64,000 nucleotides of DNA from Colius striatus (Eukaryota; Chordata; Aves; Coliiformes; Coliidae), in the NCBI RefSeq assembly GCF_028858725.1, contig NC_084773.1, positions 9,972,350 through 10,036,349 of the forward strand, written 5' to 3'. The notes beneath the pieces are model-generated. The model made no database searches. It saw nothing but the letters and a program-made list of their open reading frames with translations, and was not told the DNA's origin. Of the stretch, positions 1 to 12,425 are shown one piece after another. Numbering within the stretch: position 1 is the stretch's first letter; every line of letters begins with the position of its first letter. The position numbers and the translations under genes were made by a program.

Positions 1-89
1 CACTAAGGGCGTCCCTACGACCCTGTGGGGCAGCTCGATGGTTGCTGCTCATCCTTCCTCCCAGGTGAAATGATACCTGCTGTTTGCAG

Positions 90-662
90 ATCTTCAGGGA
101 TTTCCATGATATAGAAGTGGACGTCTTCATTGCTGGCTGCTCGGGTGAGGAGGCCCTGCAGAGAGAGCCCCCAGCCCCTGCTGGGCACGGACACCCCTTT
201 GGGACAGGGCTGCTCCTCTCATCATGTCCCTATCCCCAGGGTTTCCCCAAGGAACAGGTGCTGCAGGATGTCCCACGGCCCCTGTCTGAGCCCCACAGTC
301 CCTGGCAAGGCAGCCGGAGCCTCGGTGATGGCCACGGTGTCCCCCACAGCACAGGGGGAGAGAGGCTGCTCTGGGTGGGGGGTGGGGGTGTCCGCTGGGT
401 GCCATAGCTTCCCACGTTTCTCCCTTCACACAGTGAACGTCCTCGTCCAGCTGGAGAAAGGCAACTTCTTCAGCTCGGCCATCACCAAGCACTGCTTCTT
501 CCCCTCGGTGCACGACGCCGTGGCCCACGTCAGCAGGGAGCGGCGCCAGGGCTCGGTGAGCACCCAGCCTCACAGGCCCTGCCGCAGGGACGCGCGGGGA
601 GCAGCCACGCCAGCCCTGCTCTGTCTGTCTGTCCCTAGGTGGACCTCAGCACCAAGATGTAG
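90..662 (+). CDS. SLC26A6: SLC26A6-type anion exchanger, C-terminal exons (5' end outside window)
   Basis: Last three coding exons of an SLC26 anion exchanger, a plasma-membrane transporter of chloride, bicarbonate, oxalate and sulfate. Exons: 90-144, 434-555 and 639-662 (stop TAG 660-662), joined in frame with AG acceptors and GTGAGN donors. The first encodes IFRDFHDIEVDVFIAGCS and the second runs through LVQLEKGNFF, AITK and SVHDAV; these are the end of the cytoplasmic STAS domain, with the LE-G-FF and HDAV landmarks of SLC26A6. The short last exon ends in DLSTKM, whose T-K-M fits a class I PDZ ligand (S/T-X-hydrophobic), as known for SLC26A6 and SLC26A3. The next gene on the same strand is UQCRC1, the human order. 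TMEM89, which lies between them in human, is not seen. SLC26A3 is the alternative, but synteny favours SLC26A6. Upstream exons lie left of the window. Confidence 0.85.
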
Positions 663-854
663 CCCACCAAGCTGCAGACGTCTCCCCGAGGAGCCGGATG
701 GGCGAGGGCAGCTTTGCTACCCAGACGGCCCCAGCAGCCCCCGAGGGCTCTACCCGCTCGGCCCAGCACCGGCTGGTTCCCCCGGGACGGGCCCTGGGTT
801 GGGGGGCAGCAGAGGGGTCCCAGGAGCCGCTGCCGGCAGCGGGATGGCGTCGCG

Positions 855-860
855 AATAAA
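855..860 (+). promoter_or_regulatory. Poly(A) signal of SLC26A6
   Basis: AATAAA about 190 bases after the SLC26A6 stop codon, giving a short 3' UTR. The UQCRC1 start codon is only about 515 bases further, so the two transcription units are closely packed. Confidence 0.75.
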
Positions 861-1120
861 ACCGTGTACCGCTTCTCAGGCTTCGCTTGAATGCACTTTC
901 CTTACTAAAGGTGACGCGAGGCCGAGCTGGCTGTCCCGCCGCCACCGTCACCACAGCCCTTCGCTGCCGTTCCTGCCCCCGCTCCCGCCCCTGCCCTGCT
1001 CTCTCTCCGCTCCCGTTCCCTCTCCCGCTCCGTTCCCGCAGCCTCTGCGGCCGCGCGGGGCCGGTGACTGTGCGGCTGTGACGCCGCCTCCCCGGCAGGG
1101 GGCGCCCGGCGCCACCTGAG

Positions 1121-1375
1121 CCCGGTGCTTGGCCCCGCCCCGGCGCTTGGCCCCTCCTCTTGTCCCCGCCCCTTTCCCCCGCCCCTTGGTCCCGCCCCGC
1201 CTCTTGGCCCCGCCTCTTGGCCCCCGCCCCGCCTCTTGGCCCCGCCTCTTGCCCCCCGCCTATTGCCCCGCCCATTTTCCCCCGCCCTTGGCCCCGCCCC
1301 TTGTCCCCGCCCCCGCGCTTGGTCCCGCCCCCGGCGCAGGCGCGCGGCTCAGGGCCGGGCGGCGGCGGGGACAAG
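1121..1375 (+). promoter_or_regulatory. GC-box promoter of UQCRC1, tandem-repeat like
   Basis: This GC-rich block lies directly upstream of the UQCRC1 start codon. From about 1121 to 1335 it is a degenerate tandem array of CTTGGCCCCGCC-like units spaced 14 to 20 bases apart, giving more than ten CCCCGCCC (Sp1/KLF-type) boxes. No TATA box is visible, as expected for a housekeeping CpG-island promoter. The start codon context is ACAAGATGG. Confidence 0.7.
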
Positions 1376-4300
1376 ATGGCGGCGGCCTCGGTGTGCCGGG
1401 CGGGCGGCGCGGCCGGGCGCGCCGTGCTGCGAGGCCTTCGCTCCTCCGTGAGTCGCGGCCGCGGGGCCGGGGGGAGGCCGGCGGGGCGGCGCGGGCGGCG
1501 GGAGGCCCCGCGAGGCCGCGCGCTGCCGGGCCTGACTCGCGCGCCGGCCGGGAAGGTCACGGGGACGCGGCGGGCGGCGCGGGACGGGCAGCGGTCGCTG
1601 CGGAGACCCCGCGGCCCCGCAGCGGGGGCGGTCGCGGCCTCTTCTCGTTGCGGGCTTGCCGGGGCCTGCTGTCCGCCCCGCTGCGTTCCTGGCTCTCCAC
1701 CCTGAAGCTTTCGGGCTCCCCGGAGCCTCGGGCCTGCGGAGGGTTTGCGGCCCCGGGTTAGTGAGCGGTGTGTAGCAGGGATCCCCCGCGTAAAGCTGAA
1801 GGAGCTTGTGTGGCCTGGCTGGGCTCGGCTGCGTGCTCCGCAGGCTGCGTTCTCAGGGCTGTCCTGCAGAGAGTAGAGCCTGCTTGGTGCCGATGACAGC
1901 CTTTCCTTTCTTTAGGCGGCTTTATTGACTTTGACGAGGAACAGAGGTGCTGCCACCTATGCCCAGACACTCCAAAATATCCCTGAGACCCAAGTCACCA
2001 CGCTGGACAACGGCCTCCGTGTAGCTTCAGAGGAGTCCAACCAGCCAACGTGTACGGTAAGCTGGAAAAGGGAAAAGGGCCTGCTTGGAACAGCCAGCCT
2101 TGTCTGGCCTGTGGCTGCTCTTCAAAAGCAGCAAACCCCTGTTTGAACTGATGCTTTTGTGAGAGACCCTACCAGTTGTCTTTGTTAAGTGGTGGGATTA
2201 CTGTTAATTTGCAGTAGAAGGTCTAGCTTGGCTTTGTACGCGTCTCTAGTCAAACTTTCATGCTCTACAAGTTTTCCCAGCCTTATGGTTTTTGTGTAAG
2301 CAGAGAGAGACCAGCAGTAATTATCTCTCTGGCAAAAGTGGCAAAGGCCTTTGTGGAGCTAGTAGATACAAATATATCCAGGACATGATTGCTAGTGCTT
2401 ATTTTGGTGCTACAAGTGCAATGTCTGTGGCTTCTGGTCCCTTCTGTTACATCTGGGGCATGAGGCTTGAGCATGCTGTTCCTTTCCTTACATGTTTGCT
2501 TGTTGCTTTTGCTCTTAGGTGGGTGTGTGGATCGGGGTGGGGAGCCGCCATGAGAATGAGAAGAACAACGGGGCTGGTTACTTCCTGGAACATCTGGCCT
2601 TTAAGGTGAGCAGCTCTGCAGAGAGAGACCTGGGAGTCCTGGTTGATAACGAACTAAACATGAGCCAGCAATCTGCTCTCATGGCCAAGAAGCCAATGAC
2701 ATCCTGGTGTGTATTAAGAATACTGTGAGCAGCAGGTTGAGGGAGGTTCTCCTCCCCTTCTACTCTGCTCTGGTGAGGCCTCATCTGGAGTCCTGTGTCC
2801 ATTTCTGGGCTCCCCAGCTCAAGGGGGACAGAGAACTGCTGGAGAGTCCAGTGCAGGGCCACCAAGATCGTGAGGGGACTGGAACGTCATTCTTATGAGG
2901 AAAGGCTGGAGGAACTGGGACTTTTTAGCTTGGAGAAGACTGAGGAGGCATCTCATTAACACTAGTACCTAAAGGGTGGATGTCAAGAGGACAGGGTGAC
3001 AGTTTTTTCTGTAGTCTCCAGTGACAGCACAAGGAGTAATGAACAAAAGCTGGAACACAAGAAGTTACACTTAAACACAAGGAAAAACTTCTTTGGTGCT
3101 GAGGTGAGGGAGCCCTGGCCCAGACTGCCCAGGGAGGGTGTGGAGGCTCCTTCTCTGGAGGTTTCCAAGCCCACCTGGACACATTCCTGTGCCCCTTGAT
3201 GGAGGGGAACCTGCTTTACTAGGGGACTGGACTGGACCTCTAGAGGCTTCTTTGAACCCCTGCCATTGTATGATATGCCTGGAACAGGCTACATGGAGAG
3301 CTGCTCTGAATATTCTGTGTAAATATTGTGCTTTTGCTTGGGAGGCTGTAGCCGATAAGAGAGTATAAATCAGGTCATCTGAGCCCAGAGACTTTGCACA
3401 TAGTATAAAAAGAAAACTTCCAGAGGTCCCTAGCCTATATGGTGCTCTTGGAATATGCAGCAGCTTGCAAGTGGGCACCAATCCTGGTGGCTTCTATTTG
3501 CTAGCTGTTATTTCTCCTTTTCAAGGAGAAAAAGTTGTAAGTGATCAGTGGGACTGAGGCTGTGATGCTGTGGTTCCAGTCCCTGACTGTCCAGCTGCTG
3601 TGCAGGGCACACAGAGGACTTTGCTGTGAAGCATGTTTCTTCAGGTTAGCAGGCAGAGCTCAAAGCAGCGTTTCCTGTAGCCATTTGTTTTACTTTGGTT
3701 TTCTTAGTGGAGCAGCAAAGTTTAGAGGTCACAGCTCTTACTTTTCTGATAGTGTGTCTGCTGAACAGCCCTAGGGCTGTAGGCAGCTGGGCCTGGGATG
3801 TGCAGACTCAAGTCCAGCCTGTACGGTTGTGGGCAACTGTAGCATCTGACTTGCTCTTGAAGGGATGGACTCTCTATTAAAAGTAGTTTTCTGCTTCTAC
3901 CCTGGCTTCTGCTTGGATAGCTAGAAACCTGCTTACTGTTTTTGGTTTAGATTGCTTCTTGGTTTACTTCCACTGATGTTGTCTTCAGCCACTGCTGTCT
4001 CTTAGTGTAGGTCTTCTCCTTCCTGGGTTTTATTGGTCTTTCAAAATACACCTCAACCACCCTTTAGCTAGAGTAAACAAGCCAAGTTTTAAACCTCTTT
4101 CCTTCTGCACTTGCTCTTGGCTTTTATGAATCATATGACAGATTTTATTGGTTTAGGTCTTTATTGCTTTAGTTCTGCCTGAGAGGGAGACCCTTGCCTT
4201 TCATAACTGTGTCTGTTTTCCTTCAGGGCACAAAGAAGCGTGCTGGGGCTGCCTTTGAGAAGGAGGTGGAGAGCATGGGTGCTCACCTGAATGGGTACAC

Positions 4301-7300
4301 CTCACGTGAGCAGACTGCCTACTACATAAAAGCCTTGTCCAAGGACATGCCCAAAGGTAGGATGGCCACTGGGCAAAGGCTGCTTTGGAGGTCAAGCAAG
4401 TGTGTGTGCTTGTGTTTCTGTCCCACCAAAATCCTTTCTAACAGCAGACCATGGAATTAAGTTGTAGCTGGGGAGTAAATTGGAGGCTCTACTGGTGGCT
4501 GACAAGAGTGCTGCTGTGAGGTGGCGCTTCAAGGCTGCAAGGTCAGGTGTTCCTAACACCAGTTTTGCAAAGCTCTTTTGTCAAGCTGCACTATGTTGCA
4601 AGAAAGAGGGGTTTAGTAGTCTGTGGTGGTTTTGTGGAGCTGAGAAACTGAGGTCAGTGACAGCTGCTGTCTCAGGAGTCCTCAGTGTAGCTATTGCAGG
4701 TGTTGCTTGTGCTCTACAGTGAGACTGCTGTGCGCAAACTCCTTTGAATTGGTTTTGTCTGGAAGCAATGATTGAGTTGGAGCCATGGGCCCTACTGTCC
4801 ATGTAGGCTGTGCTGTAGATGTCACAAGCTCTCTGCAGGGAGTCAGTGTGTTTCTGCAACAGCACCCTGCTTCTGACATCCTTCCCCTTTTGCAGTTGCT
4901 GCCTGCTTTACCCTGGCAGGGGTGCTTGACACGCTGACTTGGAGACTTCCTGCTAAAAGTGTTGTTTGTCCCTCCGTGATGCTGTGGGAATGGGTAGTAC
5001 TCGTCTCCATTCTGTCACATCCCCTCCCCAGCATGGCTTGTTGCTCACTCCTGCTCCTCCTGCTGCCTCTGTGTCTTTTCTCCTTCCAGCAGCACTGGGT
5101 GACAGCCAGGCAGAGGGATTGCTAATGTAAGGAATGTGTTGCAGTTGTAGAGCTTCTGGCTGACATTGTGCAGAACTGTGCACTGGAGGAGTCTCAGATC
5201 GAGAAGGAGCGTGGTGTCGTCCTTCAGGAGATGAAAGAGATCGACAGCAACCTGGCAGATGTGACCTTTGATTACCTCCATGCCACTGCTTTCCAGGGGA
5301 CTCCGCTGGCACGCACTGTCGAGGGGACCACAGACAACATCAAGTGAGCAAGGCGCTGGATGGGGTACACAGCCCATGGGTTGGGTCCTTTGGGGTGTGA
5401 CTGCTGCTTCCCCGAGGTGGCTACAGGAGGAAACCTGTGCCCATGGGCTTCTCGTTGTGTCTCAGCTGTTCCTTGCCTGGTGCTGGTGAAAGCATCATGC
5501 TGCACACATTTCTTAGAATTCTCCTCACACAAAGTGTGGGGTGGGTAGGGCCAGGTTAAGCCTTCTTCCGTTCCTCTCAGTTTGACACATAGAAGTGAAG
5601 AGCTAGGAGTGCTCATGAAAGCAACAGCCTAGAGCATACACATGTCAGGGTACTGGAAGCTCAGTGACCAGGGTCAGTACTGTCCGTCTGTCCTTAACTT
5701 GGACACCAGTTTTCATTCTGTGTTCTGGAATTAGAGCACATGGGCAACATACGCCATGCAGTCTTGCTTCTAGAAAGTATTGTAGCCCCACAACTAGGAG
5801 AATCAACTGTGTCTGCCCTGTGAACTTCCTTCTCCTCAGCCTCTTATCTCTCCAGCTCAGGGGTACTGATAGGCTGGGTTTCTCTGTGTTCTTTCTAGGC
5901 ATCTGACTCGAGCAGATCTGGTTTCATATGTTGATACTTACTTCAAGGCACCTCGTATGGTCCTGGCAGCTGCTGGAGGTATGTTCTAGATCCCTATGAT
6001 TTTGGGAAGCTTGAGTATTTTCAGGCTGGTGGTCAAACCCCTGTCATGCATCTCTAATGTAAAATCAGGGTAATTTGTTAAATTATGCTGTTGAAGACTG
6101 TGAATCTCTCTCTTGGCCATTGCCAGGTATTTCCCACAAAGAGCTGGTGGATGCAGCCAAGCAACACTTCAGTGGAGTGCCTTTTGCATACAAAGAGGAT
6201 GCTGTGCCGGCTGTCCCACGCTGTCGCTTCACAGGCAGTGAGGTAAAGTTGCTTTGGTCTTGGACAAAACAAGCAGCTGTTGCCACACTGTTGGATGAGT
6301 GTGAAACCAGCTCTGGCTGCTTCCCAGAGGAAAAATCTGTTTGTGTATCTCAGAGGAGATGATGATGCAGCATCTTGGTAGCGACTCCATGTTGTGTTCC
6401 TGGGGCTTATTGCCACAAGGTGTTTGGTCTTAGGACCCGAATCTGTTAGGAATGTGGGTCTGTTGCTCACATCACTTGCTGGAAAACTCATATCAGTGCA
6501 GCCTGTTAGTGCCTGAGACTGTTTTGTTTCAGTGGGGCGATACCACATCCCCCGGTGTGTCAGCCTGGCATTGCAGCAGGCTGCAGTCCAGGCCACGGTG
6601 CTCATGCAGCTCTCCCATTTCCTAGATCCGTGCCAGAGATGATGGGCTGCCTGTGGCCCATATTGCTCTGGCTGTGGAGGGACCAGGATGGGCTGATCCA
6701 GACAACATTGTCCTCAACGTGGCCAACGCCATCATTGGGCGCTACGACCGCACTTTTGGAGGTGGTAAGGTAAGAGTGAGGGGCATGGGGAGATTCTGCA
6801 GCCTTTTCATGTGAAATATTATTGGGACCTTAGGTGCCTGTGCTTTATGGGAGGCTGCTCTGGTGAGCTTGCAACTGTGAAGTGATTAGGAGTCTGGAAA
6901 GTAGGGTGGAAGTGTAATGGAGGCTAATGCAGGACAGTTCTTGAGAGGCAATGCTGGGAGATGAACTGAGCCTTCTCTGCCAGGGTTGGAAGAGATTTAG
7001 CTGATGAGTTCTCAGCAGCTTATTTCTACCCCAAAAACCAACCACTCCGTGGGAGCAGTGATGGGAGCAGGACAGTGTAGTCTATAGTCTCATGATGCAA
7101 ACTTGCCTTAAAACTGCAGAGCAAATGGAACTTGTATCCAGTCTTGTCTGGAATCTGGCCTGCATAACTGTGCTAACCACTGCAACAGGGAGACCCTGCA
7201 CTTCCCATTTTCTCCCACTCTTACAGTGGCATGCATCCCAGCTGTGCCTGGGAAAGGAAATGGTTTCGCTGGACGGACTCTTAGGCCATTGTCTGCCTTT

Positions 7301-10300
7301 TCTACCATTGAACCTCATCTGTTGACCACATGAAGGGTTTAAATTAAACTCTTCTTCAGCAAAGGGTTCCACTCTGTCTTGCCTGTGGTCTTTGTGAAAA
7401 CAGCTCAGTTGGAAAGAATTTGAGCTGTGAGGAAGCTGTGAGACTGCAGTGGCTGACAGTCCCTCCTTGTTTACAGAACCAGTCCAGCAGGCTGGCCACG
7501 CTCGCAGTGGAGCATAATCTCTGCCACAGTTTCCAGACGTTCAACACCTCCTACTCTGACACTGGCCTCTTTGGTTTCCATTTTGTTTCTGATCCTCTGT
7601 CCATAGATGATATGATGTACTGTGCTCAGGGGGAATGGTAAGTACAGCATCAGCAAAAGTTCCTGTTTGAGGTCTGACCATCTTGTGGGAGGCTGAGCTG
7701 GGGGCAGAGCCTGTTAGATCTTCAGAAAGCTGTGTCTCTTTGTGAACTTCTTGGCTTTTGAGGAGCTATTTTAACCCCTTAGAGCTCTCCAGGTCTTCCA
7801 TTCATGCTTCCAAGGCTTTGGTCTTTTTAGACAAGTGAGATTGTTCCTTAGAGACAAGACTTTCCCAGGTGCCTGGGAGACTTACCTCCATTGGCTTAAG
7901 CCTGAGCAAAGCAGTCAGCATTCCTGCCTTTCAGACCAGTGTGCTGTGGCTGCTAAAGGCTCTGCTGCTGGAGCCATGGGGGCATCTGTCCCTCTTTCCG
8001 TGTGCATGTCCATCCCAGTGACAGTTTGAGGGTGCATCTGAGACTGAGCAGTGCTGTCTGTGGGCAGGTGGAGTTAGCCCTTGCCCCACAGATGTTGCAG
8101 TTGGCAGGGGAGGAAGGGATTTAGCAGCTGGAGTCCCAACCGACTCTGAGGAGCTGTCACCTTCTCTCAGCATCAGTTTCCATAGCAGCCTGCCATGTGT
8201 GGGAATCACTGACAGACCTTCCTCCTCCTACAGGCCTTCCTCCTGCTGTGGTAGCATAGTGTAGGTCACTGTGCCTGAGGGGCGAGCCAGAGTTGGCACC
8301 AAGGCTGCTTACACCCTAGTGAGTGTAACTGGGCCTGTAGCCTGCTGGCTGCTACCCCCTGTCTGTCAGCTTGGGCTCTGGCCTTCTGCTGTGCAGTGCT
8401 CCCCCCACCCCGCCCCATCCTTAGAGGCTCTGCAGTGATCAAGAGTGAATCTCAAGCCTGCAAGACAAGTGATGTTCATAAGAGCTTATTTCTACAGAGG
8501 TTTAGAAAAGGGAGGAGTTCACTTTCTGTCTGAGCAGGCAGGCATCTTTAAGAGCTTTGGTGGTCTTTCCATCTCCAGGATGCGTCTGTGCACTAGCACC
8601 ACAGAGTCAGAGGTGAAGAGAGCCAAGAACTATCTCCGAAATGCCATGGTGGCTCAACTGGATGGTATGTTCTGCTTTATGGTTTAATTACTGTGCAGCT
8701 TTCAGAGTGTCACTACTTAGGTCTGTCCTGGGGAGCCACTGCAGTGCTGCTGGCAGGCACTGGTCAAAACTTACTTCCCCTCTCTGCACTCCTCTGGTGT
8801 TGTCAAAGCAGCTGGGCCCAGCCTGCAGTGCTGGCTGTTCTGTTGCTGAGAGTGAATAGCATGCTGCCTAGTGAAGTTAGAATTGAGGCCCTCAAACTGG
8901 TCTGCCTTGGGTGTAAAGCTTTGGAGACTGGTGAAGCAATCTTGTATTGCTTAACTCCTGCTTAGAGTGGTAGCTACAGCTGGTACTTCATTAGAAGCTG
9001 GTTTAGCAGCTGGAGTTTTCCTCTGCCTGCTTTGACTGATGACCAGGCTGTGCAGTTCTGGAAGGCTGTGCTGACTCTGTGATATCTTCACTGTCTAGGT
9101 ACCACACCAGTGTGTGAGAATATTGGAAGCCATCTCTTGAACTACGGGCGCCGCATCCCTCTGGAGGAGTGGGATGCCAGGATTGCGGTGGGTATCCCTC
9201 TGTTTCACTCATGCTACCTCGGCATAGTCGGTGTCAGTGTTTTCTGGCCTTAGTTTGCTGCAGGAACATGAACCTTATTTATGAAGCTGCCTGGAGTCAA
9301 GGCAGTTACCTCACTGACACCAACAGAACTGTGCCAGAATCTCTGGCATAGACTCAGTGTATCCTGTGCCACTCTGACTAGATTCAGCCCATCGCAGAAG
9401 GAGGGCGTATGGCTGTGTTAAGCAGCACAACTAGAAATGCCTTTAACAGTTTCCCTGGGGATAGTCAGCATCTAGTTTGTCTAATTCTGCAGCCACTGTA
9501 TCTCTTGGAAGGCTTCAGATCTTGGACTGCCATGTCTTCTTACCCTCAGAGGAATGCTCTGTGTGGAACATCAGCCTTCCTCACAGATGAGAGCTGGACA
9601 GTCAGTGCAGCCCCCAAGGATCTGACAGGATCTTTGTAATGGTCTTGATATGTAATGGCAATAATAACTTTGAGAATGGCAGGCCTGTTCAAAGGGTCAT
9701 TAATTGCCTGTTTTGATATTTATTAGGCTGTTGATGCACAAATGGTGAGAGAGGTCTGCAGTAAATACATCTACGACAAATGCCCGGCCATTGCAGCAGT
9801 TGGTGAGTAGCATGTGGCAGGCAGTACACAGCAGCCCCAAAATCGGGCAGGCGGTGGGAGCTGAGTGAAAGCGAGCTGCAGGCAGTGCTCACCGGTCTGT
9901 TCTGAACCACTCTGGTGCTTTGCTGGTGTCCTCTTGCCTCTGCACATTTGCCAGGAGAGCCAGTGTGCGGGTGCTGGAGCCGCAGTGGCAGTGAGCTGCT
10001 GGCTCTCCTCCCACCTCTCTGCCTGTGGAGCTGGGGCTGAGACGGGGAGTCCCGCGGCTGGGTGCGGGCCCAGCGGTGTCTGCCAGGTGTCCTTACCCCG
10101 GGGTCACAGTGCCTTATGTAAGGAAGTGAAGGGACCTGATTCTCTTGTGCTGCTCTGGCATGTCTGTCTGACCAAGGACAAATTCCTCGTCGAAAACCTG
10201 CCTGAGCAGCTCAGCTCTGCTCTGCTGCCTCCTTCCTGTGTGCTGTGGATTCCTCTCCTCCCTGCAGCTGTTTCCTCAGGCCTCCAAAGCAGAGCAGCTT

Positions 10301-10705
10301 TGCAAAGGGAGGCAGTTGTTGAAGAGGAAATAGGAGTGAGGTAGCCAAAATCTTGGTAACTTTGTGGCTCCTTGTGTTTCACACCTGTATGTGGAGCTGC
10401 ACTGAGCATTGTGGTGCAGTGTGAGAAAACAGCTTACTCTGAGGAGGCGAGTAGCAGTGTCTCTGTCAGGAGATGGTACCTGCTGGTTTTCCTGCTGCAT
10501 GTTTGAACCACAGTTGCCTGGTTTTGTGCACTGCTGCTCTGGTTTGTGAGCACAGCCTGCTCTGTCACCATCTGCTTTAAGACCATGGGAGATTGCACAG
10601 GGATTTTAACTACTGTGAAACTCCTGTTCTGTTCACTCAGGTCCCATTGAGCAGCTCTTGGATTACAACCGCATCCGCAGTGGCATGTACTGGATCCGTT
10701 TCTAG
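1376..10705 (+). CDS. UQCRC1: UQCRC1, complex III core protein 1 (13 exons, complete)
   Basis: Core subunit 1 of the mitochondrial cytochrome bc1 complex, on the matrix side of the inner membrane; M16 peptidase-like fold. Exons: 1376-1447, 1916-2056, 2519-2605, 4227-4356, 5145-5343, 5899-5978, 6127-6242, 6626-6769, 7477-7637, 8579-8664, 9099-9187, 9727-9802, 10641-10705. All junctions keep frame, and the total is 481 residues (human 480). The first exon encodes an arginine- and alanine-rich mitochondrial presequence ([11 protein letters not shown]). The M16 zinc motif region reads [10 protein letters not shown]: Tyr replaces the first His of HxxEH, so it is expected to be catalytically inactive, as known for vertebrate core 1. 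Other landmarks are [34 protein letters not shown] and the end SGMYWIRF. Intron 3 carries a CR1 fragment starting just after the donor. Neighbours SLC26A6 and COL7A1 match human order. Confidence 0.97.
2612..3285 (+). mobile_element. CR1 LINE fragment in UQCRC1 intron 3
   Basis: Same-strand remnant of the 3' part of CR1 ORF2. Translation in shifting frames gives [17 protein letters not shown], then a [20 protein letters not shown] segment, then a [13 protein letters not shown]-like segment and the [14 protein letters not shown] tail. Frameshifts and stops show it is long dead. The 3' end near 3240-3285 is decayed. The 5' edge lies within about ten bases of the exon 3 splice donor at 2606. Confidence 0.88.
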
Positions 10706-10839
10706 GACGTGTCCCTGCAGGGTGGAAACAGTGAAGCTGTGGACTGCAACAGGTTCCCCCGGGCCCCAAATGTCTTGTGTGCCGGGAGCAGGATGAATCC
10801 CATCAAAGTGGCTGACTTCTTGGTGTTAAATGTGTAAAA

Positions 10840-10845
10840 AATAAA
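10840..10845 (+). promoter_or_regulatory. Poly(A) signal of UQCRC1
   Basis: AATAAA 135 bases after the UQCRC1 stop, in an A-rich context, followed by a T/G-rich stretch. It marks the 3' end of the gene. Confidence 0.8.
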
Positions 10846-12425
10846 TGTATCCTATGTGGAGTTGGTTCTGCTGGGAGTCGGCCGTGTCTCGCTGGCTTGT
10901 GTGTGGAGACATTGTTCATCTTGACAAACTGGTGTAATATTGGACCAGCCAGTCTTGATTTGTCAAGGCTCATTCTAGAATCTTGTCTGTGTGTCTGAAG
11001 CCCCACCTCCTCTGTCCTGGCTCAGAGGCCTCTCTAGGTTGGGCAAAGCGAAGTTTGTATGGAGCCAAGAACAAAGCCCTCGTCTGAGGTGGCCTCCGTG
11101 CTCTCCTGCTCCTCAGGCAGATCAAAATGTATCTATGGAAGATTGGTCGTCTTGTCCCTGGAATGTGGTGTGTTTCTGGCCTGGCTGTGACTCTGCTGTT
11201 GGAGCAGCTGCCTCTGTGACACAAGCTGTCTCTGCAGCCCCTCAATCTTGCACACAGAACTGGTCAGCTAAGCTCCCACCACCTCATGGAGCTGATGGGC
11301 CTGGCCTGGCCTGATGCCTGCACAACACAATTGAGGAGGTTGTCTCTAGCAGATCAGGGATGGTGTTCCATGGAACTGTTCCTAGAAAAATGTCTTTCCA
11401 GAGCCTGTATGGGGATGTGTACCTCTGGTCTTAAGCTTCTGGAGCATCAGTAAACCAGCTCAGTAATGAGCAGAGCTTGTTGTGGAGTATGTTGGTGTTG
11501 GTGTACACATTCCTCTGGCAGAAGATCCTCCATCTGTCCAGTCAGTCTCAGGCAGTAGCTGAGAAGCTGCTGACTGAAGTATTGGATGGCTTGGCCTACA
11601 CTTGGAAGGTAATCTCTAGGTCTGAAGAGCTGAAAGAGCAATCCAGCCCTCTCTGCTTTTTTGGGTGTTAGTCTGGTCCTTGGTCCCTTGTCTTGCCTCT
11701 GAAACTGGACTATGGAACAGAAAGGATGAAACTAGGGAATGGAGAAAAGCTTCCCACCAGGTGGCACTGGCCTGTCACCACTTCCCTTGGAAGCCTTGAG
11801 GTGCTCCCATTTAATTTTTGTCTTTGGGATACATCTTCCTTGGACTCTCATTTAATTTCCAGGTGTTGCCCTGACAAGTGGGATTTAAAAATAGTGTTTC
11901 TAGGAGTTAGTCATTACACTTGAGACTAATCCAGTGTACTAAATCATTTGTGCTGAATCTGGATTCTTGATGAGAGAGTCAGTGTGTCTGAACTCATTGC
12001 ATAGACAGGCAAGTTTGAAACTGTTAAATGTTCTTGATGCAATTTGGGTTTAACTGGCATCGCAAGCTCCGGCTCGTTACAAGTGCACTGAGGGCTGAAA
12101 AACTAAACAAGCTCGTGCTTTGAGCCTTGTGGAACCAGTAAATGGTTCTGCCTCGGGTTTGTGACTGCAATCAGGCTGTAATCCTATTTTATCTTCCATT
12201 GCTATATATTTTCTCCCCCCAGGGTGAGCTTCCAGGGTGTCTTGCAGTTGGTGAGAAATACAAAGGAAGGGAGATGTACATCCTTACTTTAGCATTTCCT
12301 ACAAGTTTTCTTCTCTGGAGGTACCTGCTTGGGAACAACTGCCTTCCTTGAGTAATTCCCCAGGTACTCTTGTGCTGCCTTGTGCTAGGAATTGATCCAA
12401 ATCCCTCTGCAACTGCTGTTTTCCA

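Noticed and set aside
646-1560. 304-codon minus-strand frame over the UQCRC1 promoter
   Set aside because: Composition is simple Arg/Gly/Pro from GC boxes and it spans two genes' ends; no family likeness.
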